From Emergencia timonensis (GTDB taxonomy: Bacteria > Bacillota > Clostridia > Peptostreptococcales > Anaerovoracaceae), in assembly GCF_900086585.1 (NCBI RefSeq), contig NZ_FLKM01000009.1, forward strand, positions 1,798,001 to 1,862,000: a stretch of DNA of 64,000 nt, read 5' to 3'. Below the pieces are notes generated by a model. It ran no database searches. It saw only the letters and a program-made list of their open reading frames with translations, and was not told the origin of the DNA. This document shows, one piece after another, positions 16,025 to 25,475 of this stretch (the first letter of the stretch is position 1; each line of letters starts with the position of its first letter). A program made the position numbers and the translations under genes.

Positions 16025-18366
16025 AGCCTCTCAAATCCTTCCCCGATTCCGTGCTTTACTCTGTCTTTTTCTTCGCTGGTCTTGGCATCATTCCAATGAT
16101 CCATCGTACCTACCAGATAGCCGGTGATTCGTCTGATTCTCTCGAAATCTTCATTACCGTCGCCCTCTCTTCTGCCACAGGCTGGGCACTGGTTGTCAAT
16201 AATTCCAGTATAACCGCAGACAGGATCTCTGTCTACGGGGTGGTTGATGGACCCATAGCCGACGCCGCTCTCCTTCATACATCTGACGACTTTTTCGAAA
16301 GCGTCCAAATTCTTTAACGGATCGCCGTCAAGTTCTACATAAGAAATATGTCCGCCGTTGGTCATCTCGTGGAACGGCGCTTCCTTCCTAATCTTATCAA
16401 AGGCGTTGATATCGTAATAGACCGGAACGTGGAAACTGTTTGTATAGTAGTCTCTGTCGGTCACGCCGGGAATCACACCGTATTTCTCCTGGTCAATCCT
16501 TATAAATCTACCTGAAAGGCCTTCCGCCGGCGTACCGATCAGCGACCAGTTGAGTCCCGTCTTTCTCGCTTCCTCGTCCATCCGTTTTCTCATATACGCT
16601 ACGATTTCCAGACCCAGCTTCTCTGCCTCCTCTGATTCTCCATGATGCTTGCCAATCAAAGCTTTCAGGCATTCTGCAAGTCCGATAAATCCGATAGTCA
16701 GAGTGCCGTGCTTTAGGACTTCTTCTATGGTATCCTCTGGGGTCAGCTTTTCGGAATCAATCCAGATCCCCTGTCCCATAAGGAATGGGAAGTTCTTTAC
16801 TTTCTTCATGCACTGGATTCTGAATCTTTCATTGAGCTGTGCGATAGCGATATCGATGACATGATCGAGTCCATCGAAGAAAATATCCACGTCGCCTTTC
16901 GCTTTGATGGCAAGTCTCGGCAAATTGATGGATGTAAAGGATAAATTTCCTCTGCCATAGACGATTTCTCTAGCAGGGTCATGAACGTTGCCGATGACTC
17001 TGGTTCTGCATCCCATATAGGCACATTCCGTTTCAGGCTGTCCTGGTCTGTAATACTGCAGGTTAAACGGCGCATCTAGGAATGAAAAGTTCGGGAATAG
17101 TCTCTTCGCTGACACCTTGCAAGCCAACTTGAACAAGTCATAATTCGGATCCTGCGGATTATAGCTGACACCTTCTTTTACCTTGAAAATCTGAATCGGG
17201 AAAATTGGTGTTTCTCCGTTTCCCAGCCCCGCTTCTGTCGCTTCCATGATGCATTTCATCACCAGTCTGCCTTCCTGGGAAGTGTCAGTACCGTAGTTCA
17301 GAGAGCTGAACGGAACCTGCGCGCCGGCTCTGGAATGCATGGTGTTTAAGTTGTGAATCAAAGCTTCCATCGCCTGATATGTTTTTCGTCTGATTTCCTT
17401 ATCTGCGAATTTCGTAGCCATTTCCTGCAATTTCTTCGCCTCTTCAGGTGAGGCAAATTTCTCCAAATGGCTAAGTTCTAGTTCTTTATAGTTATGATCC
17501 CATGCCATGCAAGGGTAGATGTTTTCTTTTTCTTCTATGTAGGCTCCAATCTTCTTTGCCTGTTCAATGCCGTCTTCTACATCGTACATGCATTCCAGCA
17601 TTTTGCCCAGATTGGTCCAATATAACTTTTTATAGGACTTTCTAACGCCCGGAGCCATACTGAAATCAAAATTTGGTACCGACTGACCTCCGTGCTGATC
17701 GTTTTGGTCTGACTGAATGGCAATGCAGGCAAGTGCAGCATAACTTTCAATATCATTTGGCTCTCTCAGATGTCCATGGCCCGTAGAAAATCCGTTCTTT
17801 AGCAGCTCCAAAAGGTCAATCTGACAGCATGTCATAGTCAGGGTGTAGAAATCCATATCGTGAATGTGAATATCTCCATTCTCATGAGCTTTCGCATACT
17901 TTGGATTGATGACATACATCTTATAAAATTCCTTAGCGCCTTCGGAGCCGTATTTGAGCATGGTTCCCATAGCGGTGTTGCCGTCAATGTTGGCGTTCTC
18001 TCGTTTTACATCGTTATCCTTCGCTTCTTTAAATGTAAGATCCTCATAAATGCGCATCAGTTTGGTATTCATATCCCTCACTCTGGTGCGCTCTGCTCTG
18101 TACAGAATATATTCTTTTGCAGTTCTGGCGTGGCCGCTTTCGATCAAAATCTTCTCAACAGCATCCTGAACTTGTTCAACAGTAGGATAGGAATTGTGGC
18201 ATACTTCCAGCAGATACAGTTCTACCTGTTTTGCTAGATATTCTGACATCTCATGGTCTTTTCCCCCCAGTACCTGAGCTGCTTTAAATATAGCCTGCGC
18301 AATCTTATCTACATCAAATTCCACAGTCCTTCCGTCTCTTTTAATAATCTTCATGATACGTTCCAT
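16021..18366 (-). CDS. nrdD: Anaerobic ribonucleoside-triphosphate reductase
   Basis: Class III, oxygen-sensitive ribonucleotide reductase that makes dNTPs under anoxia. The protein has 781 residues. An ATP-cone occupies about 1-95. The catalytic barrel follows. The C-terminal zinc site is DPVCGYTG plus NQCPACGRR. The glycyl-radical loop is RITGYLVGTMDHWN near the C-terminus. GAAGGAG precedes the ATG. Upstream lies a sequence matching an NrdR box. Operon with nrdG. Confidence 0.96.
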   Translation of the reverse strand: MERIMKIIKRDGRTVEFDVDKIAQAIFKAAQVLGGKDHEMSEYLAKQVELYLLEVCHNSYPTVEQVQDAVEKILIESGHARTAKEYILYRAERTRVRDMNTKLMRIYEDLTFKEAKDNDVKRENANIDGNTAMGTMLKYGSEGAKEFYKMYVINPKYAKAHENGDIHIHDMDFYTLTMTCCQIDLLELLKNGFSTGHGHLREPNDIESYAALACIAIQSDQNDQHGGQSVPNFDFSMAPGVRKSYKKLYWTNLGKMLECMYDVEDGIEQAKKIGAYIEEKENIYPCMAWDHNYKELELSHLEKFASPEEAKKLQEMATKFADKEIRRKTYQAMEALIHNLNTMHSRAGAQVPFSSLNYGTDTSQEGRLVMKCIMEATEAGLGNGETPIFPIQIFKVKEGVSYNPQDPNYDLFKLACKVSAKRLFPNFSFLDAPFNLQYYRPGQPETECAYMGCRTRVIGNVHDPAREIVYGRGNLSFTSINLPRLAIKAKGDVDIFFDGLDHVIDIAIAQLNERFRIQCMKKVKNFPFLMGQGIWIDSEKLTPEDTIEEVLKHGTLTIGFIGLAECLKALIGKHHGESEEAEKLGLEIVAYMRKRMDEEARKTGLNWSLIGTPAEGLSGRFIRIDQEKYGVIPGVTDRDYYTNSFHVPVYYDINAFDKIRKEAPFHEMTNGGHISYVELDGDPLKNLDAFEKVVRCMKESGVGYGSINHPVDRDPVCGYTGIIDNQCPACGRREGDGNEDFERIRRITGYLVGTMDHWNDAKTSEEKDRVKHGIGEGFERL

Positions 18367-18388
18367 TTAGTCTCTTCTCCTTCGTAAC

Positions 18389-18404
18389 ACACAATATATA
18401 GTAC
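18389..18404 (-). promoter_or_regulatory. Candidate NrdR box upstream of nrdD
   Basis: ACACAATATATAGTAC closely matches the NrdR consensus (ACACWATATATWGTGT-like). It is 23 bp before the nrdD start. A weaker similar stretch (ACAAATTATACTATCT) is centred about 34 bp further upstream, compatible with the paired boxes NrdR normally needs. No nrdR gene is in this window. Confidence 0.6.
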
Positions 18405-18481
18405 TTTTTCCAAATTATCCAAACAAATTATACTATCTTTACAAGCTTTGGTCAATATTGAATCTAATCGTTTTCATCGAA

Positions 18482-18508
18482 AAAGCTGGCTTATAATCAG
18501 CCAGCTTT
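18482..18508 (-). terminator. Terminator of the acetyltransferase gene
   Basis: AAAGCTGGCT, 7-base loop, AGCCAGCTTT followed by T on the minus strand, about 40 bp after the stop at 18549. Confidence 0.8.
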
Positions 18509-18548
18509 AGTGATTGCATAGGTTTGCGGATTCGTAAAATATTATTAA

Positions 18549-19088
18549 TTATTTTGTATGAATTTTGTCATAATATTCTGCCCTCAGCATGGATTTCAGC
18601 TGAAGATTGATATATTTTCCGTTTTTCTTTCCGGCATTACGCATCAGGCCTTCCGTCTGGAATCCAATCTTCTCGTATAATGCTGCAGCGGGTTTGTTCT
18701 TCTCAAAATGATCTATCGTGACTCTTTCCATGTGGAGATTGATAAACGCGAACTCTAAAACTAGACGAAGCGCTTCTTCGCCATAACCCTTTCCCCTTTG
18801 GTTCACATCTGCGATGTATATCCTGGTAATATCCAGGGAATCATCTGTTCTGTTGATCCTTGACAAAAAAATCTTGCCGATGGGCTTGTCCTGTGGCTTG
18901 AGGGTAATAGTAAACTGCAGCTTGGACGGGTCGAGGTTATTCCTTACGAACTCAGTAACCACCTGTTCGTAGGATCTCTCTTCATCCATTGTAAAGAACT
19001 CTGTAACCTGAGGCCATGTCTCCCATTCAGCAAAGTATTTGCAGTCGTCAAATACAGTTTCTCTCACAATTAAATTTTTTGATTCCAT
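18549..19088 (-). CDS. GNAT acetyltransferase, RimJ/RimL type
   Basis: A 179-residue GNAT-fold enzyme using acetyl-CoA. It has the N-terminal LIVRETVFDDCKYFAEWE typical of the RimJ/RimL group, the acetyl-CoA loop in VNQRGKGYGEEALRLVLEFAF and the C-terminal EKIGFQTEGLMRNA. Likely targets are a protein N-terminus or a small amine; the substrate cannot be told. Monocistronic, divergent from the lipoprotein gene. Confidence 0.85.
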   Translation of the reverse strand: MESKNLIVRETVFDDCKYFAEWETWPQVTEFFTMDEERSYEQVVTEFVRNNLDPSKLQFTITLKPQDKPIGKIFLSRINRTDDSLDITRIYIADVNQRGKGYGEEALRLVLEFAFINLHMERVTIDHFEKNKPAAALYEKIGFQTEGLMRNAGKKNGKYINLQLKSMLRAEYYDKIHTK

Positions 19089-19246
19089 CTCGTTATCTCC
19101 CGTTCAAATCTTAAGATTATGTGAAGTTTCATAAAAACGCTACTAATTTCTTCACGATTATGTTATCATTATATATGATTTTTCATACAAAATAAATGAT
19201 TATTTATGAATTTTACAAAAAAATTACAATAAAAGGAGATTGGGCA

Positions 19247-20656
19247 ATGAAGAAGTTGACAACGATAGCTTTGCTATTTACCATGATAGGCTCTATGTTC
19301 CTTCTCTCTGCATGCAGTGAAGAGGAAGAAGATCTATCGTCAAAGATAGAGGAGAAAGTCGTCGCATACCAGACCGACCTTGAAGATTCGGCCAGTACCC
19401 TTACTTCTACAGAAGCTATTAGAGATTATCTTTCAAATTGGGCAAAATCAAAGGGAATTAAGTACACTGTCGACGACCATGATAATGTCATCATGAGCGT
19501 CAATGCAAGCAAGGAATACAGAGAAGCTGATCCAACAGTGATCATCTGTTCATATGATGCAAAACAGTTTGCAAACGGCATAGAACCGATGGCAATGGCT
19601 TTATATATTGCGAAGAATAACGAGTCTACAGGAAAGTTAGACGTCATTTTTACCAGTGAATCTGGACATGATTATGCCGGCATCAAGTCTTTGGACAACA
19701 AGTATTTTAAAGACAATTCCAACGTATTTTGTCTCAACGGAGGTCAGAAGAATATGTGGTCCACAAACACAGGCGCCAGATCTTCTTATACCTTTAGCAA
19801 CAATGTAGCATATACCACTCCAAGAGGCGAAAAAGCCTATCAGGTTAAAATCAGCGGTCTGCCTGGCGGCATTCCCGACTCTAAGATTTCATCTTACCCT
19901 AATCCCATCAAAGAATTGGGAGATTTGTTAGCATATTTTAAGACCAACGCGCTGATTTATGAACTGGCGGATATTACGGGCGGAAGCAGTGGAAATCTCT
20001 ATCCAAAATCAGCGTCGATGACAATCGTCATTGATGAGGATGATATCGACAAATTTGAGTCGAGAATGGAAACGGCAATCGAGAATTTTAACGACGATTA
20101 TCTGGATGATTATCCCGATGTAACTTACACCTTTACTGAAGTGAAAGTGCCGGAAAATGTCGTGACAGAAGAATACCAGAACGAATTTGTCAGTCTCTTG
20201 TATACCCTCCTGGACGGCGTGTATTACAAGGATGACGACGACAATCTGATTTCTATCACAAGTATCGGATCTATTCACAGCAAGGATGGCGTTTACACTA
20301 TTTCTGCCGTCGGCAACAGCCTATCCAAGTCCAACATGTCAGAGATTGACAACACCTATAAGACCATCTGCGGCTTGTCCGGTGTAAAATACAAGAAATA
20401 TGACGAGCAGCCTGGATTTGCAAGCGATATGGAATCTGCCTTTGCCAAAGAAGTGTCCGCCGCTTTCAGCGATTATGCCGATGCCGATATAGAATTTAAG
20501 GATTGCGTGCCTGCTACCAATGCAAGCTATGTATATGAGCTAAACAAAAAAGCTAGTATCATCAATGTCACGGTCAATGAAGAACGCATGGAAAGATATA
20601 CGGGCACCATCATCACTTTTATGATGAATCAGACACATACAGAAGTTAATGACTAA
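19247..20656 (+). CDS. M20C (PepD)-like lipoprotein lacking metal ligands
   Basis: A 469-residue lipoprotein. The signal peptide ends in the lipobox LSAC (Cys23). The start at 19247 has AAAAGGAG upstream, and an in-frame extension to 19196 lacks one. The order of segments resembles the beta-Ala-His dipeptidase (PepD, M20C) fold, including GLPGGIPDSK where GLKGGHSG is expected. The metal-ligand places appear changed: CSYDAK for the GHxDMV motif, FANGIE for the ADNG motif, SESGHD for the DEETG motif. I infer a non-catalytic, surface-anchored binding relative. It is followed by a terminator. Confidence 0.7.
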   Translation: MKKLTTIALLFTMIGSMFLLSACSEEEEDLSSKIEEKVVAYQTDLEDSASTLTSTEAIRDYLSNWAKSKGIKYTVDDHDNVIMSVNASKEYREADPTVIICSYDAKQFANGIEPMAMALYIAKNNESTGKLDVIFTSESGHDYAGIKSLDNKYFKDNSNVFCLNGGQKNMWSTNTGARSSYTFSNNVAYTTPRGEKAYQVKISGLPGGIPDSKISSYPNPIKELGDLLAYFKTNALIYELADITGGSSGNLYPKSASMTIVIDEDDIDKFESRMETAIENFNDDYLDDYPDVTYTFTEVKVPENVVTEEYQNEFVSLLYTLLDGVYYKDDDDNLISITSIGSIHSKDGVYTISAVGNSLSKSNMSEIDNTYKTICGLSGVKYKKYDEQPGFASDMESAFAKEVSAAFSDYADADIEFKDCVPATNASYVYELNKKASIINVTVNEERMERYTGTIITFMMNQTHTEVND

Positions 20657-20663
20657 AAAGATA

Positions 20664-20700
20664 AACCCATCGGCTAAGATCAGTCGATGGGTTGTTTTTT
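20664..20700 (+). terminator. Terminator of the lipoprotein gene
   Basis: AACCCATCG (20664-20672) pairs with CGATGGGTT (20685-20693) and is followed by G and six T. Confidence 0.9.
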
Positions 20701-20748
20701 ATCCTTGCGAAGCGTCGCCCTTTTCGGGCGATATGAGTGCATTTGCAC

Positions 20749-22353
20749 TCATTTTTTATACACACAATGACCGTCAATATAAGTTGCTTCTACTTGAACC
20801 TGCCCGATGGTGTCCTCAGGAACAGATAAGATGTCCCTGTCTAAAACGATAAAGTCGGCCGCAAAACCCTGCTTCAGCATGCCATTGTCAGCAAATCCCA
20901 TTACATACTGGCCTTCGGCGGTATATAGTCTTATGGCGGTTTCAATATCTACCTTGTGATACTGCCCGCAGTCTGTACCGTCGTGAGCCTTTCTGGTTAC
21001 TGCCGACTGCATGCAGACAAACGGATTAGATGCGTCGGCAAGAGGTGTAGCTGGTGCGTCAGTAGAAAATGCCAGACGGATTCCTGCAGTCATGATATCT
21101 TGAACCGGGAAAGTACTTTGTAGCCACTCCGGTCCCATATTTTCCATATAACGTTCAATTTCTGCATAAAGGAATACCGGCTGTGTTACAAAGGCGATGT
21201 CTGCAGCGGCCGCCTTAGTCAGTGCTTTTTCAGTCGGCATAGAGGCATGCTCGATCCGTGCGTGAGGCAGATCACTGTCCAGCCAGTCTTCAACTTCTGA
21301 GATGACATTGACTGCCCTATCGATCGCACTTTGCCCCATAGCATGAACAGCCAGCTGCGTATTGTATTTTTTACAAAACCTTATAGCACTTCGGATATGG
21401 TCCTCCGTACAGGTGGGAATTCCTTGCTCTCTTCCATCCCCTCCCAGGTATGGACGGTTACACCACGCCGTACGTCCTGAAATTCCACCATCAGCGATAA
21501 TCTTGAGACCTGAGACCTTGACGGGCGCCTTCCTGTCCAACTGCTCCGGCTTGAATTGAAAATCTGATATATTCTTAAAAGATTCCCACATGTAGAATAC
21601 ACTGACTCTTTGCAGAAAGCCTCTTTCCCGTGCTTTCTGATATACATAATAATAATCTGTATCATCCAGGTTACCCATATCTCCTACCGCTGTAATGCCT
21701 TGTGAGAGGAGATGTTCAGAAAGCATGACCAGATTATCAATCACGGCATCCTCACTGTCTTTTGGCAGAATATCCGACAAAAGGAATCGCGCGTTTTCTC
21801 TCAGCACACCTGTAGGCTCCCCCTGGTCATCCTTCATAATCTCCCCGCCTTCTGGATCTGGCGTGTCTCTGTTGATGCCAGCCATTTCAAGGGCTTTACT
21901 GTTAATACATCTCATGTGACCACAAGATCTCAGGATGCAAACCGGTACATCGTCTGCTCCTGCGTCCAAGTCATATCGACTGGGAGTTTTTCCTTCTTTC
22001 AGCTTTCCTTCATCATAACCCCAGCCAAAGATCCAGGTTTTGGGTCCCTGTGCTGCCCTCGCCTTTTTTATCGCTTCGATCAGTTCTTCAATCGAATTGA
22101 TGTATGGTGGTAGGCAGACGATCTGTCTCTGATTTGCAGCTAGCATGACGGGATGCATGTGACTGTCGATGATGCCGGGCAAAACCCGTTTGCCCTGCAG
22201 ATCGACCACTTCTTCGTCAGTCGTATCCAGTTCAGCGGCTTCACCGATCCATGCGATCAGGCCGTCCTTAACGGCCATAGCGTCCGCATAGAGTTTTTTT
22301 TCATCGGAAGTAAAGAATTTTCCATTTACATATACCTGATCATAGTTTTTCAT
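20749..22353 (-). CDS. YtcJ-like amidohydrolase
   Basis: A 534-residue metal-dependent hydrolase of the YtcJ/amidohydrolase-3 branch. Motifs are IDSHMHP, the central DGGISGRTAW, AVHAMGQSAIDRAV, RIEHASMP and FSTDAPATPLADASNPF. Relatives act on N-acyl amides, formamides or cyclic amides. A GAGTGCAA-type hairpin overlaps its stop. It lies 17 bp downstream of the AGCS symporter gene and shares its sigma-54-type promoter. A paralogue is at 42772-44379. Substrate unknown; the symporter suggests an amino-acid-like compound. Confidence 0.88.
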   Translation of the reverse strand: MKNYDQVYVNGKFFTSDEKKLYADAMAVKDGLIAWIGEAAELDTTDEEVVDLQGKRVLPGIIDSHMHPVMLAANQRQIVCLPPYINSIEELIEAIKKARAAQGPKTWIFGWGYDEGKLKEGKTPSRYDLDAGADDVPVCILRSCGHMRCINSKALEMAGINRDTPDPEGGEIMKDDQGEPTGVLRENARFLLSDILPKDSEDAVIDNLVMLSEHLLSQGITAVGDMGNLDDTDYYYVYQKARERGFLQRVSVFYMWESFKNISDFQFKPEQLDRKAPVKVSGLKIIADGGISGRTAWCNRPYLGGDGREQGIPTCTEDHIRSAIRFCKKYNTQLAVHAMGQSAIDRAVNVISEVEDWLDSDLPHARIEHASMPTEKALTKAAAADIAFVTQPVFLYAEIERYMENMGPEWLQSTFPVQDIMTAGIRLAFSTDAPATPLADASNPFVCMQSAVTRKAHDGTDCGQYHKVDIETAIRLYTAEGQYVMGFADNGMLKQGFAADFIVLDRDILSVPEDTIGQVQVEATYIDGHCVYKK

Positions 22354-22370
22354 TTCTTTTCCTTTCTAAA

Positions 22371-23777
22371 TCAGCTCGCTCTTCCTTTTCTGCTGGCTTT
22401 TTCACCCACATCACGAAGATAATATCTCGGGTCTGTAAAGAATTCATTTTTTAGTTCAACCACCTGACCGCTCATGACGATAAGGGCGATGAGATGTGGG
22501 AATAATGCGATTCCTAAAATCAGATCCAGGAATGCAAATATGGTGGAAAGATTCAGCACCGCGCCTAGGAATACGGACAGAACGAAAATTAATTTGCCTA
22601 TTTTGGCAATCTTTGTTCCTAAGAAAAATTCACATTGTCTCTCACCGTAATAAACCTGTACGATCATAGTTGATACGACAAAGAACAACATCGCTACAGA
22701 TACGATAATACCGCCGGTTTCATTTCCGAAAACACTCTGGAATGCCATTGTAGGCATTGCGGCAGCCTGCTCTGCCGGTGCGTCATTCCATACGCCGGTG
22801 CATAAAACAGTCAATCCTGACATGGTACAGATCATCAGTCCTGAAACGACGACTTCAAATACGCCCCAAAAACCTTGACGGACAGGATGGTCTGTTGTCG
22901 CAGCAGCATGACCCATTGCAGCAGATCCCATTCCTAAGTCTGTCGAATAAGCGCCTCTGGCAAAACCCCAGCGAATGGCTGCAGACACGCCGGCTCCCGC
23001 AAAACCACCTAGAGCAGCATGCCCGGTAAACGCAGATCTAAAGATGCTTGCAAAAGCGCCCGGAATTTCGGTTCCGTTAATGCCGATGACAATCAATGCG
23101 CCGATTAAGTAAAGGATAACCATGATAGGTACCATCTTGTCAGTTACGCTGGCAATTCTCTTGATTCCGCCAAAGGTAATAATACCGATTAGTACGGTCA
23201 GGATCGCACCTGTTACGATTGGATTAATGCCAATTGTTCCAGCGGATTGCACTGCAGATACGGATTGTGCCGAAATGGTAAAGGGAACGAAGAGCATCAT
23301 GGTAAAGGACATCATCCATGCCATAATCTTACCAGCTTTTTTGTTCGGAAAACCTTTTGACATATAGTACATCGGTCCGCTGACATAGACGCCGTCTTCG
23401 TTTTTCTCTCTGTATTTTATACCTAGAACGATTTCACCAAATTTTACAATCATACCAATAAACGCACACATCCACATCCAGAATACTGCGCCCGGTCCGC
23501 CAAAGGCAATGGCAATAGGAACACCGACAATATTAGATGCACCGACGGTGCAGGCAAGCGCTGTGGCGGCTGCCTGAAATGGCGATACGGTGCCTTCGCC
23601 TTCCGATTTTTTAAAAATGCTGCCAAAGGTCTGCTTCATGATATAGGGAAAGTGTCTGAACTGTAAAAATCCGAGTCTTACAGAATAGACGATGCCGCAT
23701 ATGACGATTAGAATTAATAATGGGTATGCCCAGATCCAACTTCCGATATCGGCTACGTTGGTAAGAAAATTACTCAT
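22371..23777 (-). CDS. Sodium:alanine symporter family protein (AGCS)
   Basis: A 468-residue sodium-coupled amino-acid importer with about 10-11 membrane segments. The family signature GGPGAVFWMWMCAF is present, as are ALACTVGASNIVGV and RGAYSTDLGMGSAAMGHAAA. TAGGAGGTAACAT precedes the ATG. First gene of a two-gene unit with the YtcJ-like amidohydrolase, under the -24/-12 element at 23844-23859. The substrate may be a modified amino acid rather than alanine, given the partner enzyme. Confidence 0.92.
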   Translation of the reverse strand: MSNFLTNVADIGSWIWAYPLLILIVICGIVYSVRLGFLQFRHFPYIMKQTFGSIFKKSEGEGTVSPFQAAATALACTVGASNIVGVPIAIAFGGPGAVFWMWMCAFIGMIVKFGEIVLGIKYREKNEDGVYVSGPMYYMSKGFPNKKAGKIMAWMMSFTMMLFVPFTISAQSVSAVQSAGTIGINPIVTGAILTVLIGIITFGGIKRIASVTDKMVPIMVILYLIGALIVIGINGTEIPGAFASIFRSAFTGHAALGGFAGAGVSAAIRWGFARGAYSTDLGMGSAAMGHAAATTDHPVRQGFWGVFEVVVSGLMICTMSGLTVLCTGVWNDAPAEQAAAMPTMAFQSVFGNETGGIIVSVAMLFFVVSTMIVQVYYGERQCEFFLGTKIAKIGKLIFVLSVFLGAVLNLSTIFAFLDLILGIALFPHLIALIVMSGQVVELKNEFFTDPRYYLRDVGEKASRKGRAS

Positions 23778-23843
23778 ATGTTACCTCCTATGTGACGAAT
23801 AATTGCATTTGATTGATCAATCTTCATTTACAAGATACATAAT

Positions 23844-23859
23844 AGCAACAACTATGCCA
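23844..23859 (-). promoter_or_regulatory. Sigma-54 (-24/-12) promoter for the symporter operon
   Basis: The minus strand reads TGGCATAGTTGTTGCT, with the GG and GC dinucleotides 10 bp apart as in the consensus TGGCAC-N5-TTGCW. It is about 67 bp before the symporter start and faces away from the enhancer-binding protein gene. Confidence 0.85.
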
Positions 23860-23947
23860 TTATTTCGCATGGTGAAGAGTTTTCAATCACTTCTTCGAAT
23901 TTTCAGTATATTAAGAGTTCTCAGGTCGGCTTCATTTTCACCCGAAA

Positions 23948-23984
23948 CAGGCAAAATAATTTGCCTGGAAAAATAATTTGCCTG
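23948..23984. promoter_or_regulatory. Palindrome and half-site, candidate activator binding site
   Basis: CAGGCAAAATAATTTGCCTG (23948-23967) is a perfect 8+4+8 palindrome. AATAATTTGCCTG within it recurs at 23972-23984, offset 17 bp. It lies about 90-140 bp upstream of the -24 element and about 70 bp before the enhancer-binding protein gene, the usual place for an upstream activating sequence and autoregulation. Confidence 0.7.
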
Positions 23985-24055
23985 AGTTAGAGAAAAAAAT
24001 TTTTCTTTTCACGAGTATGGGTGTATAATTATTAGTACAATAAGGAGGTGTTATC

Positions 24056-25456
24056 ATAGATATTTTCAGTAAAGAATTTAACGAATACATAGAAAATACT
24101 GCAATTCGGGAAGCATTTTCTGATGGAATCTTAATCACGGATCATAAGGGAATTATCCGATACATGAAAGCTTATACATCTGATATCATGCTTTTTGATG
24201 TCCACGATGCCATAGGGAAACATATTCTTGAGCTGTATCCAGACCGAAAGCCAGAAGAAAGCACTATACTCAATGCATTAAAAGGCCTCCCTACTCTGGG
24301 CAAAGAAACCATACAGACTGCCTTTAACGGAGAAACTTGTGTCTTTTTTGAACACACCATACCAATTAAAATCAGAGGTAAAATTGTTGGAGCAGTAAGT
24401 TTCGCCAAATACGCAGTTTCGTTTAAGCGAGAGCTTTCTGTCAAATCTCCAAATGATTTCCAAAAACCTTTCTATTGTCTGGAAGATATCATCGGTGACT
24501 CACTATTGATTCGGCAATTGAAAAACCAGATTGCTTCTGTCACAAAGACGAACTCCTCTGTGCTAATTTATGGTGAAACAGGTACAGGAAAAGAGTTAGT
24601 TGCCCAATCCATCCATTCAGGGGGTGAACGGCGCAATTCAATTTTTCTTTCACAGAACTGCTCGGCAATTCCCCTAAGCCTTTTGGAAGGACTTCTGTTT
24701 GGTACGGTCAAAGGCAGTTTTACTGGAGCAGAAGATAAAGCCGGCATATTTGAAATCGCCAATGGAGGAACGATTTTCCTAGACGAAATCAACTCTATGG
24801 ATATGAGTATGCAGGCGAAAATACTCAAGGTTATCGAAGAAAAAAAAGTTACAAGGTTAGGGTCTAACAAAGCGATTCCCGTGGATGTGAGAATTATTTC
24901 AGCAATGAATGAAGATCCTCTGAATTGTGTCAGACAGGGACGTATGCGTAGTGATCTGTACTATCGAATTGGAACGGTTCTCCTGCGGGTTCCGCCATTA
25001 AAGGAACGCCCTGATGATATTCCCGTCCTTGTGAACTATTATATCGATCATTATAACAAAGAGATGGGAAAATCCATAAAAGGGGTCACTGATAAAGTCG
25101 CACTGAGTTTACGTTCTTACGACTGGCCTGGAAATGTGAGAGAACTGCGCAACGCTATTGAAGCCGCCTTTAACTTCGAAACAGAGGATTATATCACTTA
25201 TGACCACTTGCCGCCACTGATGCCATGCAGCCAAAGCCCAATCTCCTTTGGCGGTTCACCGGGCAGCAATATTCAAATTCCATTAGTGCGTACTGGCCAA
25301 ACCCTGACGCAAATGGTGGATTCTTATGAGAAGCGATGTATTGAAAATGAAGTAAGTCTGGCAAGCTCGCTCAATGAACTGGCATCAAATCTAGGCATAT
25401 CAAGGCAAAGTCTCAGTTATAAATTAAAGAAGCACAACATCGTGCTTCCAAAATAA
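24056..25456 (+). CDS. Sigma-54-dependent transcriptional activator with PAS domain
   Basis: A bEBP-type regulator. It has an N-terminal PAS-like sensor (about 1-120), an AAA+ domain with Walker A GETGTGKE, GSFTGA loop, FLDEIN Walker B and DWPGNVREL, and a C-terminal Fis-type helix-turn-helix (SLNELASNLGISRQSLSYKLKK). The first ATG is at 24164, but the frame is open 36 codons further up and that stretch (FSDGILITDHKGIIRYM) is the start of the PAS fold. GGAGG lies 7 bases before an in-frame ATA at 24056, so initiation at ATA (or the ATC or ATT beside it) is likely. It faces away from the symporter operon it probably controls. Confidence 0.88.
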   Translation: MDIFSKEFNEYIENTAIREAFSDGILITDHKGIIRYMKAYTSDIMLFDVHDAIGKHILELYPDRKPEESTILNALKGLPTLGKETIQTAFNGETCVFFEHTIPIKIRGKIVGAVSFAKYAVSFKRELSVKSPNDFQKPFYCLEDIIGDSLLIRQLKNQIASVTKTNSSVLIYGETGTGKELVAQSIHSGGERRNSIFLSQNCSAIPLSLLEGLLFGTVKGSFTGAEDKAGIFEIANGGTIFLDEINSMDMSMQAKILKVIEEKKVTRLGSNKAIPVDVRIISAMNEDPLNCVRQGRMRSDLYYRIGTVLLRVPPLKERPDDIPVLVNYYIDHYNKEMGKSIKGVTDKVALSLRSYDWPGNVRELRNAIEAAFNFETEDYITYDHLPPLMPCSQSPISFGGSPGSNIQIPLVRTGQTLTQMVDSYEKRCIENEVSLASSLNELASNLGISRQSLSYKLKKHNIVLPK

Positions 25457-25475
25457 ACAGTTGGTGTTCCAGCTC

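Noticed and set aside
20701..20752. A second terminator for the lipoprotein gene (GAGTGCA/TGCACTC hairpin with T-run)
   Set aside because: The hairpin overlaps the stop of the convergent amidohydrolase gene and a stronger terminator lies just before it; it may assist but is not needed as a separate call.
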